Assembly: GCA_907163375.1 (NCBI GenBank)
Contig: CAJQUW010001742.1
Coordinates: 1-64,000, forward strand
Length of the DNA: 64,000 bases
Direction: 5' to 3'
Origin: Prostheceraeus crozeri
Taxonomy: Eukaryota; Platyhelminthes; Polycladida; Euryleptidae
The position numbers and the translations under genes are program-made. Positions 34,100-47,616 of the stretch are shown one piece after another; position 1 is the first letter of the stretch, and each line of letters starts with the position of its first letter. Under the pieces are notes generated by a model. It did no database searches. It saw only the letters and a list, made by a program, of their open reading frames with translations, and had not been told where the DNA came from.

Positions 34100-35980
34100 G
34101 CTAAAATTGCGATTATCAGCACCGCACTTGGTTTTTATTGTAAATCTCTCATCGATTGTTTCTTTGTGAGACTAATAAACATATTATTATTAAGTGACGA
34201 ATCTTAACTTAAATGTATTGGAAGGTTAATATTACAATGCGACGTGGCGTCAGCGCAAATAAATTCATTAATCATTCCATTGCGAATTATAATGAGATAA
34301 TGCCACTGAAAGATACATACTACACAATAATGGTTTCCGTCATAAATCAAGTACAATACAATCTACAACTTTATAGACAGATCTATCCGAAAATGCGTGC
34401 AATTGAAACTCCGGTCTATGCGAAAATCAATGTCATCAGACAAACAAATGTTGTAAAGTCAGCAATTGTCCTTTCGACATGCTTGAACATGCTATTGAAC
34501 TTAAGGCTAGAATGCTTTCAAGATTATATTGTCAATAATAAACGCCATGCATGTGATGTGTTTACTTCCGCGTTCTTAAATAAATAATCCAATCTTTGTA
34601 ATCAAATTCTTAGCAATCATTTTAGCTTGATTCTGCTGATCAGTTAACATAGCTACTTGTAGAAAACTAAACTTTAAAAAATGCACTCATGTGCATGTTA
34701 ATTAATTGTGTCGTCCTAACATTCACAAAGTACTTGAACCAACACAGCAAATGATTTATAACATTTGTCTTCGTTTAGAGTCAAGCGACAATTCTTCTGC
34801 TAAATGGGAATTGTTGAGAATCTTAAATAAAGGGAAGGTGTATCAAATCTTTAACAATTATCATAACAATAAAAATCAGTGCAACTCTGCTCATTAAAAT
34901 ACATGTTAGCAGTCTTATTCAAATCATGTTCACCATTAGTTAACTTAATGATCGTTAGCATTGACAACACTCATTAATGAGCTAACAGTTTAAATTTTCA
35001 AACTGAAATCACAATTGCATTGTCATGAAATGATTTTATTATACTTATAATTGAAGCTTCATATGTGAACCGTGCTCAAAGATCAATTTTCAACTTATAA
35101 AATGAAATATCACACAGTTCCTTCCTTGCATCGTAAAATTCTCTGTCTAACAATTTCCCTCACTTCCACTTGCTCTTGGTGTCTTCGTTAATTGATTCCT
35201 AAATTATTAAGCTTACAATTCATCTTTTGTCAAACTTACTTCGCGAATAGTGAGTAACCTTACAATGTATATTCGAAGACAACATCAATTATTAGAAGAA
35301 GTAAATGTACCAGTGAACTCATCAGTGAATAAATTGAATTTGCATCTATTTCGTTCTAAATTTATCAAGTTTCTTGAAACTTGAACGACCTGAGTCATCG
35401 TATTTATTTAGAATAGAACGAATTTTACTTTAAATGCTGATCGGAACCTTTTTCAATAAAACCAAGACCATATCCTAAGACCCGAATAGAATATAAGTGA
35501 TCAGGGTCACAATGCCGGTCTCACTGGTATTTTCCATGTTTCCTAATTGCTGAAAAACCGGAGTTGTGATTCCCAAATACCGGTGCATTTTTCTTCTGTT
35601 TCTATTGTTTAATTTGCAAAATAAAGGAAATTAAACAAGCTATCGAACAGAAAATAGTTTGATACATAAATTAATCAGTTAAATTACAGTATCTTCACAG
35701 CTCTCAATCCGTGCTCGAAAATATAACTGTTGTGAAGACATGCTTTGAATTACTGAAAAGATTGGATTACACCAAAAAAGGGGATGATTCGCAATTTTAC
35801 AAGATCGATCTTCAGAATTCTCTGAAGAGACAAAGAAGGCGAAGATGTTATCTGAAACGTTGAAGACAAATGAAGAAAATCTGGAAGGATCAATTGCAGA
35901 ATATAATGATGGTTTAACGTCACTACTCCCCCATGCTGAGGACTTCGATGGTGCTGACGTAGTCAGACTTTTATCGGGAT
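34100..35980. other. Mostly featureless intronic stretch
   Basis: The 124-codon plus-strand open frame at 34213-34587 has no motif I recognise and an amino-acid make-up typical of random AT-rich sequence. A possible old coding remnant lies near 35790-35950. Nothing else supported. Confidence 0.35.
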
Positions 35981-35984
35981 CGTT

Positions 35985-36095
35985 GTAATCTTTTAGTCCG
36001 GATGCCTCTCCTGACGAATTCCAATAACACTTTCGGGGCTCGACCTCTGGACTGAAAGCTCGCTAAGCCAAGCATTTAACCACTATGCCACAGAG
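35985..36095 (-). repeat. tRNA-derived SINE
   Basis: On the minus strand: A box TGGCATAGTGG (36090-36080), B box AGGTCGAGCCCC (about 36047-36036), then a body ending in GGCATCCGGACTAAAA before 35985. A box, B box and GGCATCCGG-type tail are the common parts of invertebrate tRNA-SINEs whose 3' tails resemble RTE/L2 LINEs. The cloverleaf is degenerate, so it is not a functional tRNA. Confidence 0.7.
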
Positions 36096-36486
36096 ACCAC
36101 ACTCCAATCAATTGCTGAACAGTTTCACAAAAATCCTTCAGAAGATAGCCGCAGTTAATTCATCTTCAACTTGCTTCCATACAGCATTATAAGGATTTTG
36201 TCAAGTTTCCCAACCGTCGGTCAGACAAAGCACTAGATGTACTTCTTGTGCTTCATTCTTTCAAACATTCATCTCGAAGAAAATCTTCGTAATAGACTAT
36301 TTTGACTATTTTCAACATGCCTCACTCGCATGCCTACAAGCGCTGTCCTCAGCAACATTTGTTCGATGAAAAAATATTTCATTTTATATTGCTTTTTGTG
36401 TTTTCATTTTATGACTGGTAACATCAATTTTATCATTGCTGAATTACCGAAATACCGGTTTTGCAAAAGTGAACCGCTATTGCAAC

Positions 36487-37221
36487 CAGGGCTGGGGTGT
36501 CGTGCTTTTTTTGACCGACACCGACACCGACACCGGGTTCGAGCACGACACCGGATTTTGAAAAGCACGACACCGACACCGGATAATAATAATAATAAAA
36601 TTGACTGAATTGCCCGACTTGTCTTTACTTTTTTTGCTTTGTTTTGTGTCCCTGACTTTCCTTTTTTCGCTGTGTGTTGATGGAAATAAAGGTTATTTCG
36701 CATAATAATAATAATAATCCTCGAAACACTACAGGTCATGCACTCCTTTCAGGAGACCTATGATCACGAAAAACATCATTTTCTAAACAAACTGCTTTTC
36801 TAAAAATAATGACAACAAAATGACTCTGAAATTGAAAGTGATGCGATGAATAATTAACAATGCTTATGAAACGTGGTGAAACAATGGATATGATGACTAA
36901 TTGAATAAACAGTGAATGATGACAAAAATGAAGATGCTTTTTATGATTACATGTGATAAGGTGATACCGTATCACTCAAAACAATTGATAGGCTTAAAAC
37001 AATCAAAAACACTCAAAACAATTGATTCAGCAATCCACTCAGTTCATTCCCAATTCGTGTGAAGGAAGAGCCTTCCAGTCCGTTTTAGTGAAAATATGAC
37101 TATTTGCAAAGAGAAGGAAATCCTTGTGCGATAAAACAATTTATTTTTCCAGCTAAAATTTAAAGTCGGTGTCGGTGTCGGCCCTAAAAATCACGACACC
37201 GACACCGACACCCCAGCCCTG
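36487..37221. mobile_element. hAT-type MITE, family 3, complete (735 bp)
   Basis: Perfect 16-bp terminal inverted repeats (CAGGGCTGGGGTGTCG and complement) and an exact 8-bp target duplication ATTGCAAC (36479-36486 and 37222-37229). Subterminal sequence on both sides is an array of GACACC/GGTGTC units. Two (AAT)n runs lie inside (about 36585-36600 and 36702-36718). The overlapping open frames inside come from these repeats and are not genes. Confidence 0.93.
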
Positions 37222-37498
37222 ATTGCAACCCCAATGACCAAGCTGGAATGACATTGCTTTTCATTCCATCAAAATCAGTTACAAGCAAACATTGATAATT
37301 TTCTGGAATATAGGCCCTACTTAATATACATAAGCAATCTGCATCTGGTCAAATTCTGCTCCGTGAGCGTCCAGTAAGCCTGCAGTGCATTCGGAATAGG
37401 AAATGCATCGCGACATAATCAGATCAGCTTTGCTCAAGTAGCAGTGTGTTGCTGTATTAAATGCTCCGGACCAATGAATGACTGACATCTGCAAAATA

Positions 37499-38340
37499 TT
37501 AAGAAAGTACAGTAGGCGCCATTTTACTTGGGACACCTGTATTTTCCCAGTTATTTGAATGTAATTTACAATGTATGTAATGTATGTTTTGACTAGTGAT
37601 CAATGATATATTATTAAATAGTTCATTGCATTCAAAAATTTTCAGAATTTTCTCAATTTCATCATGAAATATATTCCAATTGCTGGCTACCGTATATGCT
37701 CTACTCAGCATTCCAATAACCAGACCCCGGTGCCACGCTCTTGGACAGTTTGCTTCAAAATTTAATAGCACATTTGTGAACGTTTCTTTTCTAAAGATGC
37801 AAGTTTCCAAATTACTCGTAATATTTATTTTAACATCCAAGAATGCTATACTATTGCCTCCAATATCTACAGTAAATTTTAAATTTTTGTGTTGTCTATT
37901 TAAAAATTGGTGAAACCGTTCTACTTTCTTTATATCATCAAAAACGCAAATGCAATCATCTACATATCTTGCGTAATAAAGTGGACTGCATTCTTCATTC
38001 ATCCAATTTTGTTCCATATGTGACAAAAATAGATTTGCGAGTGTAGGAGCAAGGGGGAACCCATACTTACACCATCTATCTGCTTAAACATTTGGTCATT
38101 AAATAAAAATTGACCACTCGTGGCAAACAGGCACAGTTTTTTAAATACATCCCTGCCAAACAAAGGCTTATTAGTTGAATTCTTATCATAGACTAAATTA
38201 GCCGCCAGCTCAATTGTTTCATTTACAGGTATGTTCGTGAACAGTGATTCAACATCATAACTAATTAAAATATGTTTGTCATGAAAAAGTTCTTGATTTT
38301 TATTAATTTCTTCTATCAAGTGAGAGGTATTCAACACAAA
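37499..38340 (-). mobile_element. Penelope-like element fragment, second lineage (reverse transcriptase only)
   Basis: Minus-strand coding remnant. Motif A region SYDVESLFTNIPVNETIE, motif B QIDGVSMGSPL, motif C YARYVDD, then FLDVKI and FRKETFTNVLLNFEANCPRA, in the order of a Penelope-like reverse transcriptase. It differs throughout from the intact element at 29667-32120, so it is a separate and older lineage. Both ends are missing (no N-terminal region, no endonuclease) and the frame is broken about once. A fossil. Confidence 0.9.
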
Positions 38341-38726
38341 TGTAGGATGTGATAGAGAATAAACTCGCTTCAGTTTGATTATCCAACAACATAAGATGAA
38401 TAACGAAATTCTGATGACGCTGCAGACGAGTCACACAATAACTCGTGTCTTTCATACACTTGAGATTTTCAATGCCGACATTTCTTGCAAGAAGTAGGGA
38501 TTTTGAGATACGATATTGCATGTATCAAGTTTCGAATCACAAGGTGAAATATAGTGTTTCAAACACAAAGATATTCAAGCATGTTCAGTCTTTTATGTGT
38601 AGACATATCTTGCAATGTCAACACACATTGAATTTGACTACAGTAGAATCAAATAGCTTGTAATTATTGCATTCATGACTATGCAAATAAACGAAAGACA
38701 GTACATTCAAATTCAAAATTATATGC

Positions 38727-38785
38727 ACACCTTCATGAATTGGATAAACACCTTCATGAATTGGATAAACACCTTCATGAATTGA
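38727..38785. repeat. 21-bp tandem repeat, 2.8 copies
   Basis: Unit ACACCTTCATGAATTGGATA(A), nearly exact. The minus-strand translation IHEGVYP repeated three times is a by-product. Confidence 0.95.
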
Positions 38786-38899
38786 AAGATACCACCAAAG
38801 AAGAAGAATTTTCTCCTCTACCTCAATCTGCTGCAACTATGGCTGACAACAAAAATCTTTATAAGTAAAAAGGGCTTCAAAATATTAAAATTGAATACA

Positions 38900-41800
38900 T
38901 TATTGTCAAAAAATTTTGATTTTATAACTATTTGATGCTTAATGAATGTAAATTCAAAAATTGCATCAATTCTACTTCGAATGAATGCGCAAATTAAGGA
39001 AAGTAAGTAGTAGATAAAGTAGACCCTGTGCGGACGATTAAAGCTACAACTTTTCGAATAGTTGTATATATTTTAAAAAGTGAATGTTATATCAGCACGA
39101 CGCATCGAATGATCACTGCAGTCATTCTCAAGTGGTAAAATGAAAAATTGAAGACAATGTAAAATTCTACCAAAACTGAAAAGATTTTGAAGCAAGAGAA
39201 GCTGTCAATTAATCTAAATTGCACTATGGGAAAGGTCCTAGTACACAGATCCCGTTCAGTTTCGCGCTTAAGTAGTCTGCATATGCGTATGTATGTATGG
39301 GGTAAACCTTACACTGAACTTTCAAAAAATGCCGTGAGCGTCTTTCTAATCAGCGAAGTATTTGAAATGTCATCAAAATGACAGTTTACTCAACTTTTTC
39401 CCGAATTAATTGAAGGAGGAAATGATAAATTGCCTGTGGTTATGATTAATAGCAAATTCACAGTAGCTAAATTTCAAATATGTAATTCGTCTTGAGTGTG
39501 ACTCATAGAATTCTTTGATGTGAAAAATTATGAGAAGTTATTTTGAAGTGCTGCATGAAATCTCTTTAATGAAGAATCATTTTCAACTCAGTCATGGCTT
39601 TAGCATTCCTGATATTTTCTATCAACTATTAATGAGTATGTGACGGTTGTGAGTAGTTTTCTTGCTTAGTCGTAGGCGCTACTCAGTTTCCTAGACTGAT
39701 AAAGGCAACAGATCAAATGATGCATTTTTCTGTAGGTTGTTTAATATTTTGCCTTGTCATTTTACACGCATCAGATAGCTCATCAGCGTGCAGGGAAGTT
39801 GTCTACAGTTGTTAGTCCAATCTAGAAATTCCAGATTTCCTGTGAACTTCTCTGCCTTTATCAAGAATAGATTCTTCTTCATCCGCCCGTAGGTATCATG
39901 CGTGATTGCTGCAATTAATTGTTCCCTCGGCGAAGAAGTATGAAACGTGACACCCTCATTTCTTGCCATCACAACCTGTTGTTCATTTGAATTAACTTCT
40001 ATACATATATCAAAATAACCAATGTCACAAGAAAAAGTCGGAAGTATTCAGTGGCTGCACTGTATATGTATGTCCTATGCTCAGTATATAACAAAAACTT
40101 GATTGAACATTTTATCAAGTCTCAGTGACTGCTAGTTACATTTCTGCTTCTCAAATATAATGATGAGGTTCCTAGGTACATGGAAGGTATTTTGGCAGCA
40201 AGAAGACAATAATTCCAGAAAAATATCATCCTATAGTAGAAAAGGTTTGGTGATTTTAAAGCTTCCTTTCAAAAGTGGGAGAGAAAATATTTGTAAATGA
40301 AAATGAGAAACTGCATTTCAATTACACATGTGCTATAACTGCTATTACAACTAGTCGAGTTAAGCATCTCAAATAATGGGATTCACTGTGTTCGGGAGAA
40401 GAAGACCAGAGGCAATCGTCCACTCTTAACTTGCGATATCAAATCATGTCACCCAAAACAAAGCAGAATAGCATTCTGAGAGTCGTACAAAGAAAAAGTG
40501 ACACACTCGCGCAACCGCGAGATTTTGACCGTAATGGACCATCAACCGCAGAGCACATGTATAGACTCGATGAATCAATACCCTATATCAGTTGTCTACT
40601 GGTCATTGTAATAGATTACAACTTGCATAACAGTCTTATACATGACATGCTTCAATACTGACAGTCTAACAAGGCTGTTCCAGTTTGGCTTACTTACCTT
40701 TTATTGTAGTAGTTGAAAAAGGTCACCTTAAATCTATTTAATATTGATGATGTACAAAGGTCTTCAATCAGTTTCAATTGAGTTTATAGTACTGCCTCAA
40801 TCTTCGCCAGTTAAAGGAAGCAAAATTACAAACTGGGGGAAAGTTTCAAAATGTGCTGTTGTCACATTGCATGAACCATGACGCATAAGAAAATAAGTTG
40901 GAGATATAGTCCATAAGGAAAAAGTTGGTAAGTCATAGCACTCTCTATAGACACACTAATGATTTGATCATAGCACATTGGATATCGGAGATTTAGACTC
41001 AAAAATGGGCGACTTTTGAATGACTAACTATTATTGTACTAAGTTTCATTCTTGTAAAACTCGTGGTTAAAGCAGTTTATCAAATACACGTACACATGTA
41101 GTCAAAGACAGCGGCTTTACATACGCAACAAATACGAATCATAACGCGAATAGGCGCACGTTCCATTGGTCTATGTATGGTGCACCACATGATAAAGCCA
41201 TTCTCTCTTTCATTTGACAAACACTTCAATAATGATAGGTAACTAATAATTGCGCCTTAATATAGTGTAGGCTACGTTCGTGCATGGAATAGCCTGCATT
41301 TGACAACATAAGAAAGATTTGGCATATCCTCTTAATCATAGTCCGTTGTCAAAACTTACATGCACATATAAAACTTCCATTAAAATGGCCTGAATACGAA
41401 TCATGAGTAGTCAAGAAAATAGCCAAGACACCGTTATCAAGCGTTAAAGCTTCGATTTGCTATAAACTTTGATATTGTGTACGTACGTACATACACACAT
41501 TGCAATAGTTAAGATTAGAACTTGCAGATAATTATGTAATATATCATGTTATAGTCGGCTGCTTCTTTACGCAGGCATCTAGCAGAACCGCAAATTTTAC
41601 GTGACACAAATGCATAAACTTAACGCACTTGCCTGCAAAAGTTATTCTCATGATACTATTATAATTATGACATTATTATGATTTCGTTAAATATCTTGTA
41701 TTTATTGTTTATTGTTTAACTTTATGACAGCATTCAATTGTCACTCATTTAAAGTTCCAATGCAGAATGCAACCGTGATTGACCATAATCGCTGATCACG

Positions 41801-43150
41801 TCAACCGTAATCGTAGTACTTTTAACCGTAACCGACTGTTAACCGCGGTTAACCGCACATCACTGGTTAGCGTACCAATAACATCCACTTCTATCGGACA
41901 AAAATGCGTCCTTAGAATCTATACACTTATATTCTCTAAAAGTGGATACTATTCTCATATGATTGAAGAAATAGTTGTTTTGCAGTTGTATGCATGGTAA
42001 ATAAATAGACCAAGAGACGCCCGATCGCTAAAATCTATTTTAAATAACTTCCTGTGCCTACACGGAGCATCATTTTTGTGTGCTCTGCAAGACATTAAAT
42101 GCAGTATTTAGATGTTTTTTAATTGGAAGTGATATGCAAGCACGTAACTCTTTCGGTAATTTTCGGAACTTCGGTGGTGCTCCTCATGTGTGAAAGTGCA
42201 AGTTATTCATTTTTTCCATTGGGTTCCCGATGGAACAGAATGTACCGAAAACCCTCATTTTCCGAAATTGACGAAAACCTTATTCATTTTGTCACATTTT
42301 ATTCGATTGCTACAGAAATGTAATAAACGCAGAAAAAAAGTCGTAAAGCTAATAATCGAATTCAAACATACGGAAAGAGAAAAGGCGTATATTTGCTGTA
42401 CAGAAATTGTTGACTCGATTCATTGATTTCTTTTGTCAATATGATAAAACTATCATATGACTGAGAATTCTTTTATTTGCGTCGACAGCTAATTCAGATA
42501 GCTAAGTCCAACAGATGAGGTTATCATTTTCTATACCGGAGCAACGTTTTGATGTGGCTCTTTGAACTAACAGGACTCCCAACCCTCAAACAGAGCGTTC
42601 GATGAAGCGGATTCATTGACAGAAAAATTTACTTCAACCTGAAGATCAAAAGAATTCCATGAAAAGTCTACTAAGATCACATACCAAACAGTCTATCCAT
42701 CGGGATGAGCGATGTTTACTCGCGGAAGTTTCCGTGCACCATTCGTCAGTGATAAACATGAGGCGGTAAAAAACAAATACATGTCAGCTTTTATGTTTGA
42801 GTCAGCCTATTGACGTACACGTGTGTGTACTTGTCTGGACCGAAATGGAAGGAGAAGAATAACTTAGAAGTTTGGAGAAAATTCGTTGCACTCATTCCTA
42901 TCTGACATGCAAATGGCAATTTGGCTTGCAATTTCTGAGGAAAGAGAAGCTTTTCTAGTGACAGTCGAGTTTCAAATTCCCCTCATATAATCTTAACTGG
43001 TATCATCTCTAGAATGACGAGCCAAGACAAAGTCGATGAAAGCAGAGCCGCGCTGTTTAAGAGGCGGGAAGAAGACTTATGAAAAGCGACGACAAATTGG
43101 CGACGAGTCCAAAACGCGCATGTTGAAGAACAAGTGATCTCTCTCTTCAA
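38900..43150. other. Intronic stretch with little recognisable content
   Basis: Apart from the solo hAT-like end at 41764-41869 I see no gene or complete element. A consensus-like minus-strand donor (AAAAG|GTAAGTA, near 40698) has no convincing exon beside it. Confidence 0.35.
41764..41869. repeat. Solo end of a hAT-like element
   Basis: Repeated AACCGT/AACCGC motifs end in GTTAACCGCACATCACTG. Read from outside the terminus is CAGTGATGTGCGGTTAACCG, a hAT-style end with reiterated subterminal motifs. The opposite end was not found nearby. Confidence 0.4.
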
Positions 43151-43154
43151 TTAC

Positions 43155-43245
43155 CTGAGGGATTAATCTCCATTTCGTATTTCGCAGACTTGGATACGGT
43201 TGTGCCTCCTCCAGGCGCCAAAGAATGCAACAGTGTTAGGTTTGC
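43155..43245 (-). CDS. Candidate 91-bp alternative exon
   Basis: On the minus strand an acceptor-like TTCATTTCAG precedes a 91-bp segment that ends CCCTCAG|GTAATT. One frame is open throughout: ANLTLLHSLAPGGGTTVSKS then AKYEMEINPS. It enters in phase 0 and leaves in phase 1, so it could splice onto the tail exon at 25381 in frame, but it cannot directly follow the cadherin exon at 61500, which leaves in phase 1. It would need another exon between, or a separate promoter. The segment is more GC-rich and less repetitive than its surroundings. No domain is recognised, and this may be chance. Confidence 0.35.
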
Positions 43246-44366
43246 CTGAAATGAATTATTTACATTAATGAAATCACATTCAAGTTTAATGAAACAAATT
43301 AAACGATCTATCTTACTTCAGATGCATCCTTTCTGTTTTCGTTTTGCCCCAATTTCATGGCTGTAATGAGAAACAGGGACATCATTGACAGCTATTGAAG
43401 AAAATCAAAATCAGGCCCGTCACGTTTCAAAAGCAAGATAGAAATAGTCAAAATTCTAAATGGAAGGGCAAGGCGAGAATCACAAGACGAAAGACAGTAT
43501 TAAAGATGAGAGTGACAATTGACGAAGATTTCATAGTGCGAATATTTAAAGGTCTCCAGGGAAATAAAGAGAGAAAAAGTCACGCTTCAGAATTGTTATC
43601 ACAGCTCGCTGAGAAATGAAAGAAAGAAATTTCGTATGAGTTACTTGGACAGAACTCCTCGTGGTCACAGATATCATAGACATGTACTAGTTGTCAGCGA
43701 ATGTAGCCTATGAATGCATGCATACATATAAGACGCACAGAGGCACTTACTCAACAGCAATTTAGAGTGCCGAAATTAAAGATGTTGAAGTTAATATTTA
43801 CAGGTGAATAGCCGACACCAAGAAGAAATTGCAGAAATGAAATTGCAGATATACTGTTCGTTAATGCATGTTGTACTTTTATGCACAACATATGAAAGAA
43901 AATCTGAAGCTGATTCATGTTAAAATAGTAATATTAAGAATCTGTGTCATTGATGCTTATGACTCTGAGCATATCTATGACAATTGCATGCTAGAATGAA
44001 ATTGTTTGCAATATACATATGACCCATCATAACAGCTATAAATTCATGTAGCAGATATGTCATTTACTTTTTATGATAGTAGAAGATTGTAGCACGGTAT
44101 GAAATATGATGCATTGTGATTTATGATGACGAAGTAGTCTGCATCCTACACGAATAGGAAATAGGCAACATTAGGCAGTGCGATAGATTTTAGAAATTTA
44201 ATTGCTAAAAATGTTAGCCTATAGCTTCTATTTTCAACTCACTTGCCGGCAAAGTGACCATGCATATTCTGAAGCCGGCCTCTGGCCCGCTGATCTCAAC
44301 GAAGATATGATAGTTGCCAACATTGGCATGCAATATCAAAATATATGTTCCTAAATAGATATGTGG

Positions 44367-44506
44367 TCGGCCCAACAACGACGAACCGATGCGAGGTCGA
44401 AGCGATCATGTCCCGGTGAATCGGAGTCGGTCCAATGACAGCGAACCAATGCGAGGTGGAAGCGAGCATGTCCCGGTAAATCGGAGTCGGCCCAACAACG
44501 ACGAGT
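44367..44506. repeat. 60-bp minisatellite, 2.3 copies, open on the minus strand
   Basis: Two full 60-bp units (44367-44426 and 44427-44486) about 85 percent identical, then 20 bp of a third. Because 60 is a multiple of three, the minus frame stays open and repeats a 20-residue unit of the type RRCWADSDLPGHARFHLALV. No start, splice site or homologue is recognised, so coding use is uncertain. The block is GC-rich compared with its AT-rich flanks. Confidence 0.85.
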
Positions 44507-46529
44507 TATAGTGACGGTTGCGCATATGCCACCATGTAGTTTCAAATTTCCAATTAAATTCAAATACGTTCATTTATTCGGACATCTGCTTCTGTTGCTG
44601 AGGATCCCTTCTCTCCTCATCTTACACCCAGCCTTCCAATGAGATGTGGAACCCATAGAATAGTGATATTAGGTAGAGTGGTAACTCTGCATTTATTAAA
44701 TCCCCAATGTGTATACACTTTCGATTTTATTAAATGAACTCAAGGGATATATAGGTGGCATTGTCACCAAATGTGAGATATGCACATTTTTGCAGTTTTG
44801 CAGAAATTACAACGGAATTGACTGATCAAGACAGTGTAATGCAGAAGGAAATGACTTTATTTTACAGATTCTCAGTGTCATGACAGCCTTGGATAGGCAA
44901 TGTCTGCTAAATTAGCAACTCGATGACCTGCTATTGCTTTCATGATGAACCTCAAGAGAATCTTCTTAAGCGAGATCATATCATAAGCATCCTGACACTG
45001 GTAGAGCAAAACATCATAATCAAAGACAATGACTTCAATCAACTTTGAAAGATGTAAATGGATCCACATTGCTATTCAGATTCAAAAAAAATGAAACATG
45101 AATTTAGTGAATCATAAAATCATGCCAGTGAAAATTGAATCAAAAACTTGAAATTTCTGCCAAGAAAGCACGAATAATATCGTGACTTTTTCATGAAAAC
45201 CTTCATTATAATGCAATTCATGACATTTCCTTGATAATCAGCTTAATTTGCGCTTATTTAGGATGCTTATTATCAAATATTCATTCCTTTTGATATCCAA
45301 CTTGTCTCATGCTACTTATGTAGGAGAGTCATCTCAGCAGTATATAAATTGGCAAATTTTGACTTTTTTCAAAAGTGTTCAAATAATTTTTTGGACCACG
45401 GGAACGTAATCTCCGCAAAAACTGAATCTTCTGATATAAAAATTTTCACTGTATTCACATACTTTTTTGAGTTGACACTCTACCTATGTATCCCTACTCT
45501 ATCGTGTAACCTTTTAATGGACATTGCAGATTGCCTTCATTTGTAAGCTGAGAATGAATGAAGTAGTTTTTATAGATAAGTAGGAAATCTCCTATCATAC
45601 AAGTAATGATAACAGTTATAACTATCTGAATCATTTCACAGTTTATCCATTGCAAACTTTTGTGGTATGTGCATAAATATTCCTTTCTCCAATGTCTTTG
45701 CGAATTAAAGAAAACATAGTCATTTTAACAGATCAGATTAAGCTCAACGTATTTTTAGACCCGCCTAAGATGTACACACCGCAATACTCACAAATGCACT
45801 GATATTATTAAACCTCAATGTGATGCGTCGTTTTCAAATCGAGTGGTTGACGTCAGAACCTAACTAGTCATGCTTTGCCTGAAAAAATGTATAATGTATG
45901 TTGCATCAAATTCCATTTCAAGTAAAAACAGACAACTATTTTATGTCTTCACGGACTGTCCGTCTGCCAATCCGCCGTGGTCGGCTCGTGTTCGGCTAGA
46001 TGATGCAGATTTTGTTGGGTTGCTATGTGAAACTTGAATTATCTACATAAGTAATGGGCAGTTTTTAGCAGTGTGATGATTCAAATTGGATGGATTCTTT
46101 TATGATGAGGATTGTTGTAACTCTAAATTTGTATTTAGTCTAAATGCATTATGAAACAGAATATGATCGCAAAACGATCTTGCTTGTAACTTAAATTTTC
46201 ACCATTTTAATACAATATCACACGACCGTGAGAAAGACATTTGTTAGCTTTATAACACAGTTAATTTCATCCATACAATTTAGCATAGTTTTCCGTTACA
46301 ATAAGCAAGCTTTCCTTTTCTTTATGGAAGAGATTTACATATTTTCATCAAATAATTATATGGACTGAGTAAAAGAACATTAACTTGGAGATATCTCAAA
46401 ATACTAACTGAAGCATGAAAATGCATTTGTGCATTTTATTGGTCATTCCTAAAAAGTAACAACTATTTATTTAATTTCATGAAATGAGAATTCTTGTGCA
46501 CTGTGGTATAAAATCTTCAGTGCTGCAAA

Positions 46530-47000
46530 TAAAAGAAATTAAGAAAATGCCAGAAGAAATTCAGAATGGAAATGATGGAAATATTCTTCATCGTTCGATA
46601 ATTCAGAGTTAGATGTTGATTACACAAATGAAAATGATCAGATGGAGCAGGTCGTTTTTAATTCTTTCACAAAATGACGATTTCAATTTATTGGCAATTC
46701 TGATTCTTTAGATATTTGTCAAAGAGCTCTCGTACATAAATCCGCTTTGCTTTCTCAAGAAACTTTGCAAGTCTTTAAAACAAAGAAATTAGAAGAGTAA
46801 TAATGTCGTTCAACTTTTATCAACCATCGTTCAATATTGGAGCAACAAACGCTTGAATTTGAAAGCAGTATCACATTACACCATTTCTACGGCAAGTATG
46901 CGTCCTAGACGTTGCTAAGATACTTGAATTACAGGGCGAAGACGGCTTCCAATATTAACTGAACTATTCGGTTTCAATTTCAAAAGAGGAAATAGTTAAA
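46530..47000 (+). pseudogene. Unidentified decayed coding-like region
   Basis: The plus strand carries frame segments with protein-like composition (DNSELDVDYTNENDQMEQVV, then SLDICQRALVHKSALLSQET) broken by stops and shifts. The composition suggests an old transposon or pseudogene, but I cannot name the family. Confidence 0.25.
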
Positions 47001-47591
47001 GCTACCGCAGACTCCTTCTCCGACTGTTCTCTTTGAGTCATCGCTCGCCCAACATGTGCCTTGAAATGAAATTTGTATTATCCCATCAACAGTAATAATT
47101 TTCCTTACTGCAGCCGTCAATTGCACAAAGAATTTGCTTTCAGTGTTTCAGTAGCCGTCATTCTTTACGCGCGGAAATGCAGTGGGTGTTAAGACAATCG
47201 GCGTCAGGATTCTTTCTCTCACATACATTCGGACACTTAGAGAGCAATAGGAAGTGAATGAAATTGAAAATTGGTAACTATTTACTCATTGTTATTTCCC
47301 TTCCCTGAGCAGATTCTCATCATCAACCACATGACAAAATAAACGTTAAAATGAACTGTAGAAATAAATGAGATTTTACAGCAAAGCTGCACAATATATA
47401 ATTATCTCACAATATTATTGCTTTCTGAAAATGGCAGTAAATTGTTTGCGTTTCTGGCTATTATGGGTTCTTTGTATATATTTCTTCAACTTTTTTTAGC
47501 GACTTGTAATCTTTTGTACACGTTAAATGAGATGTCCAGAGGCAAACAAGAAGAGAAGGAATTATGGAATATAATTTGAATTCAATAAATG

Positions 47592-47616
47592 TTTGTCGTT
47601 GCGCTGCAACGACAAA
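47592..47616. repeat. Perfect 11-bp hairpin
   Basis: TTTGTCGTTGC and its complement around a GCT loop. No U-tract or other context suggests a function. Confidence 0.6.

Noticed and set aside
34213-34587. 124-codon plus-strand frame
   Set aside because: No recognised motif; composition fits random AT-rich sequence and no promoter or splice site supports it.
36330-36739. Overlapping frames of 92 and 111 codons with Arg-rich repeats
   Set aside because: Created by the GACACC arrays and AAT runs of the family-3 MITE.
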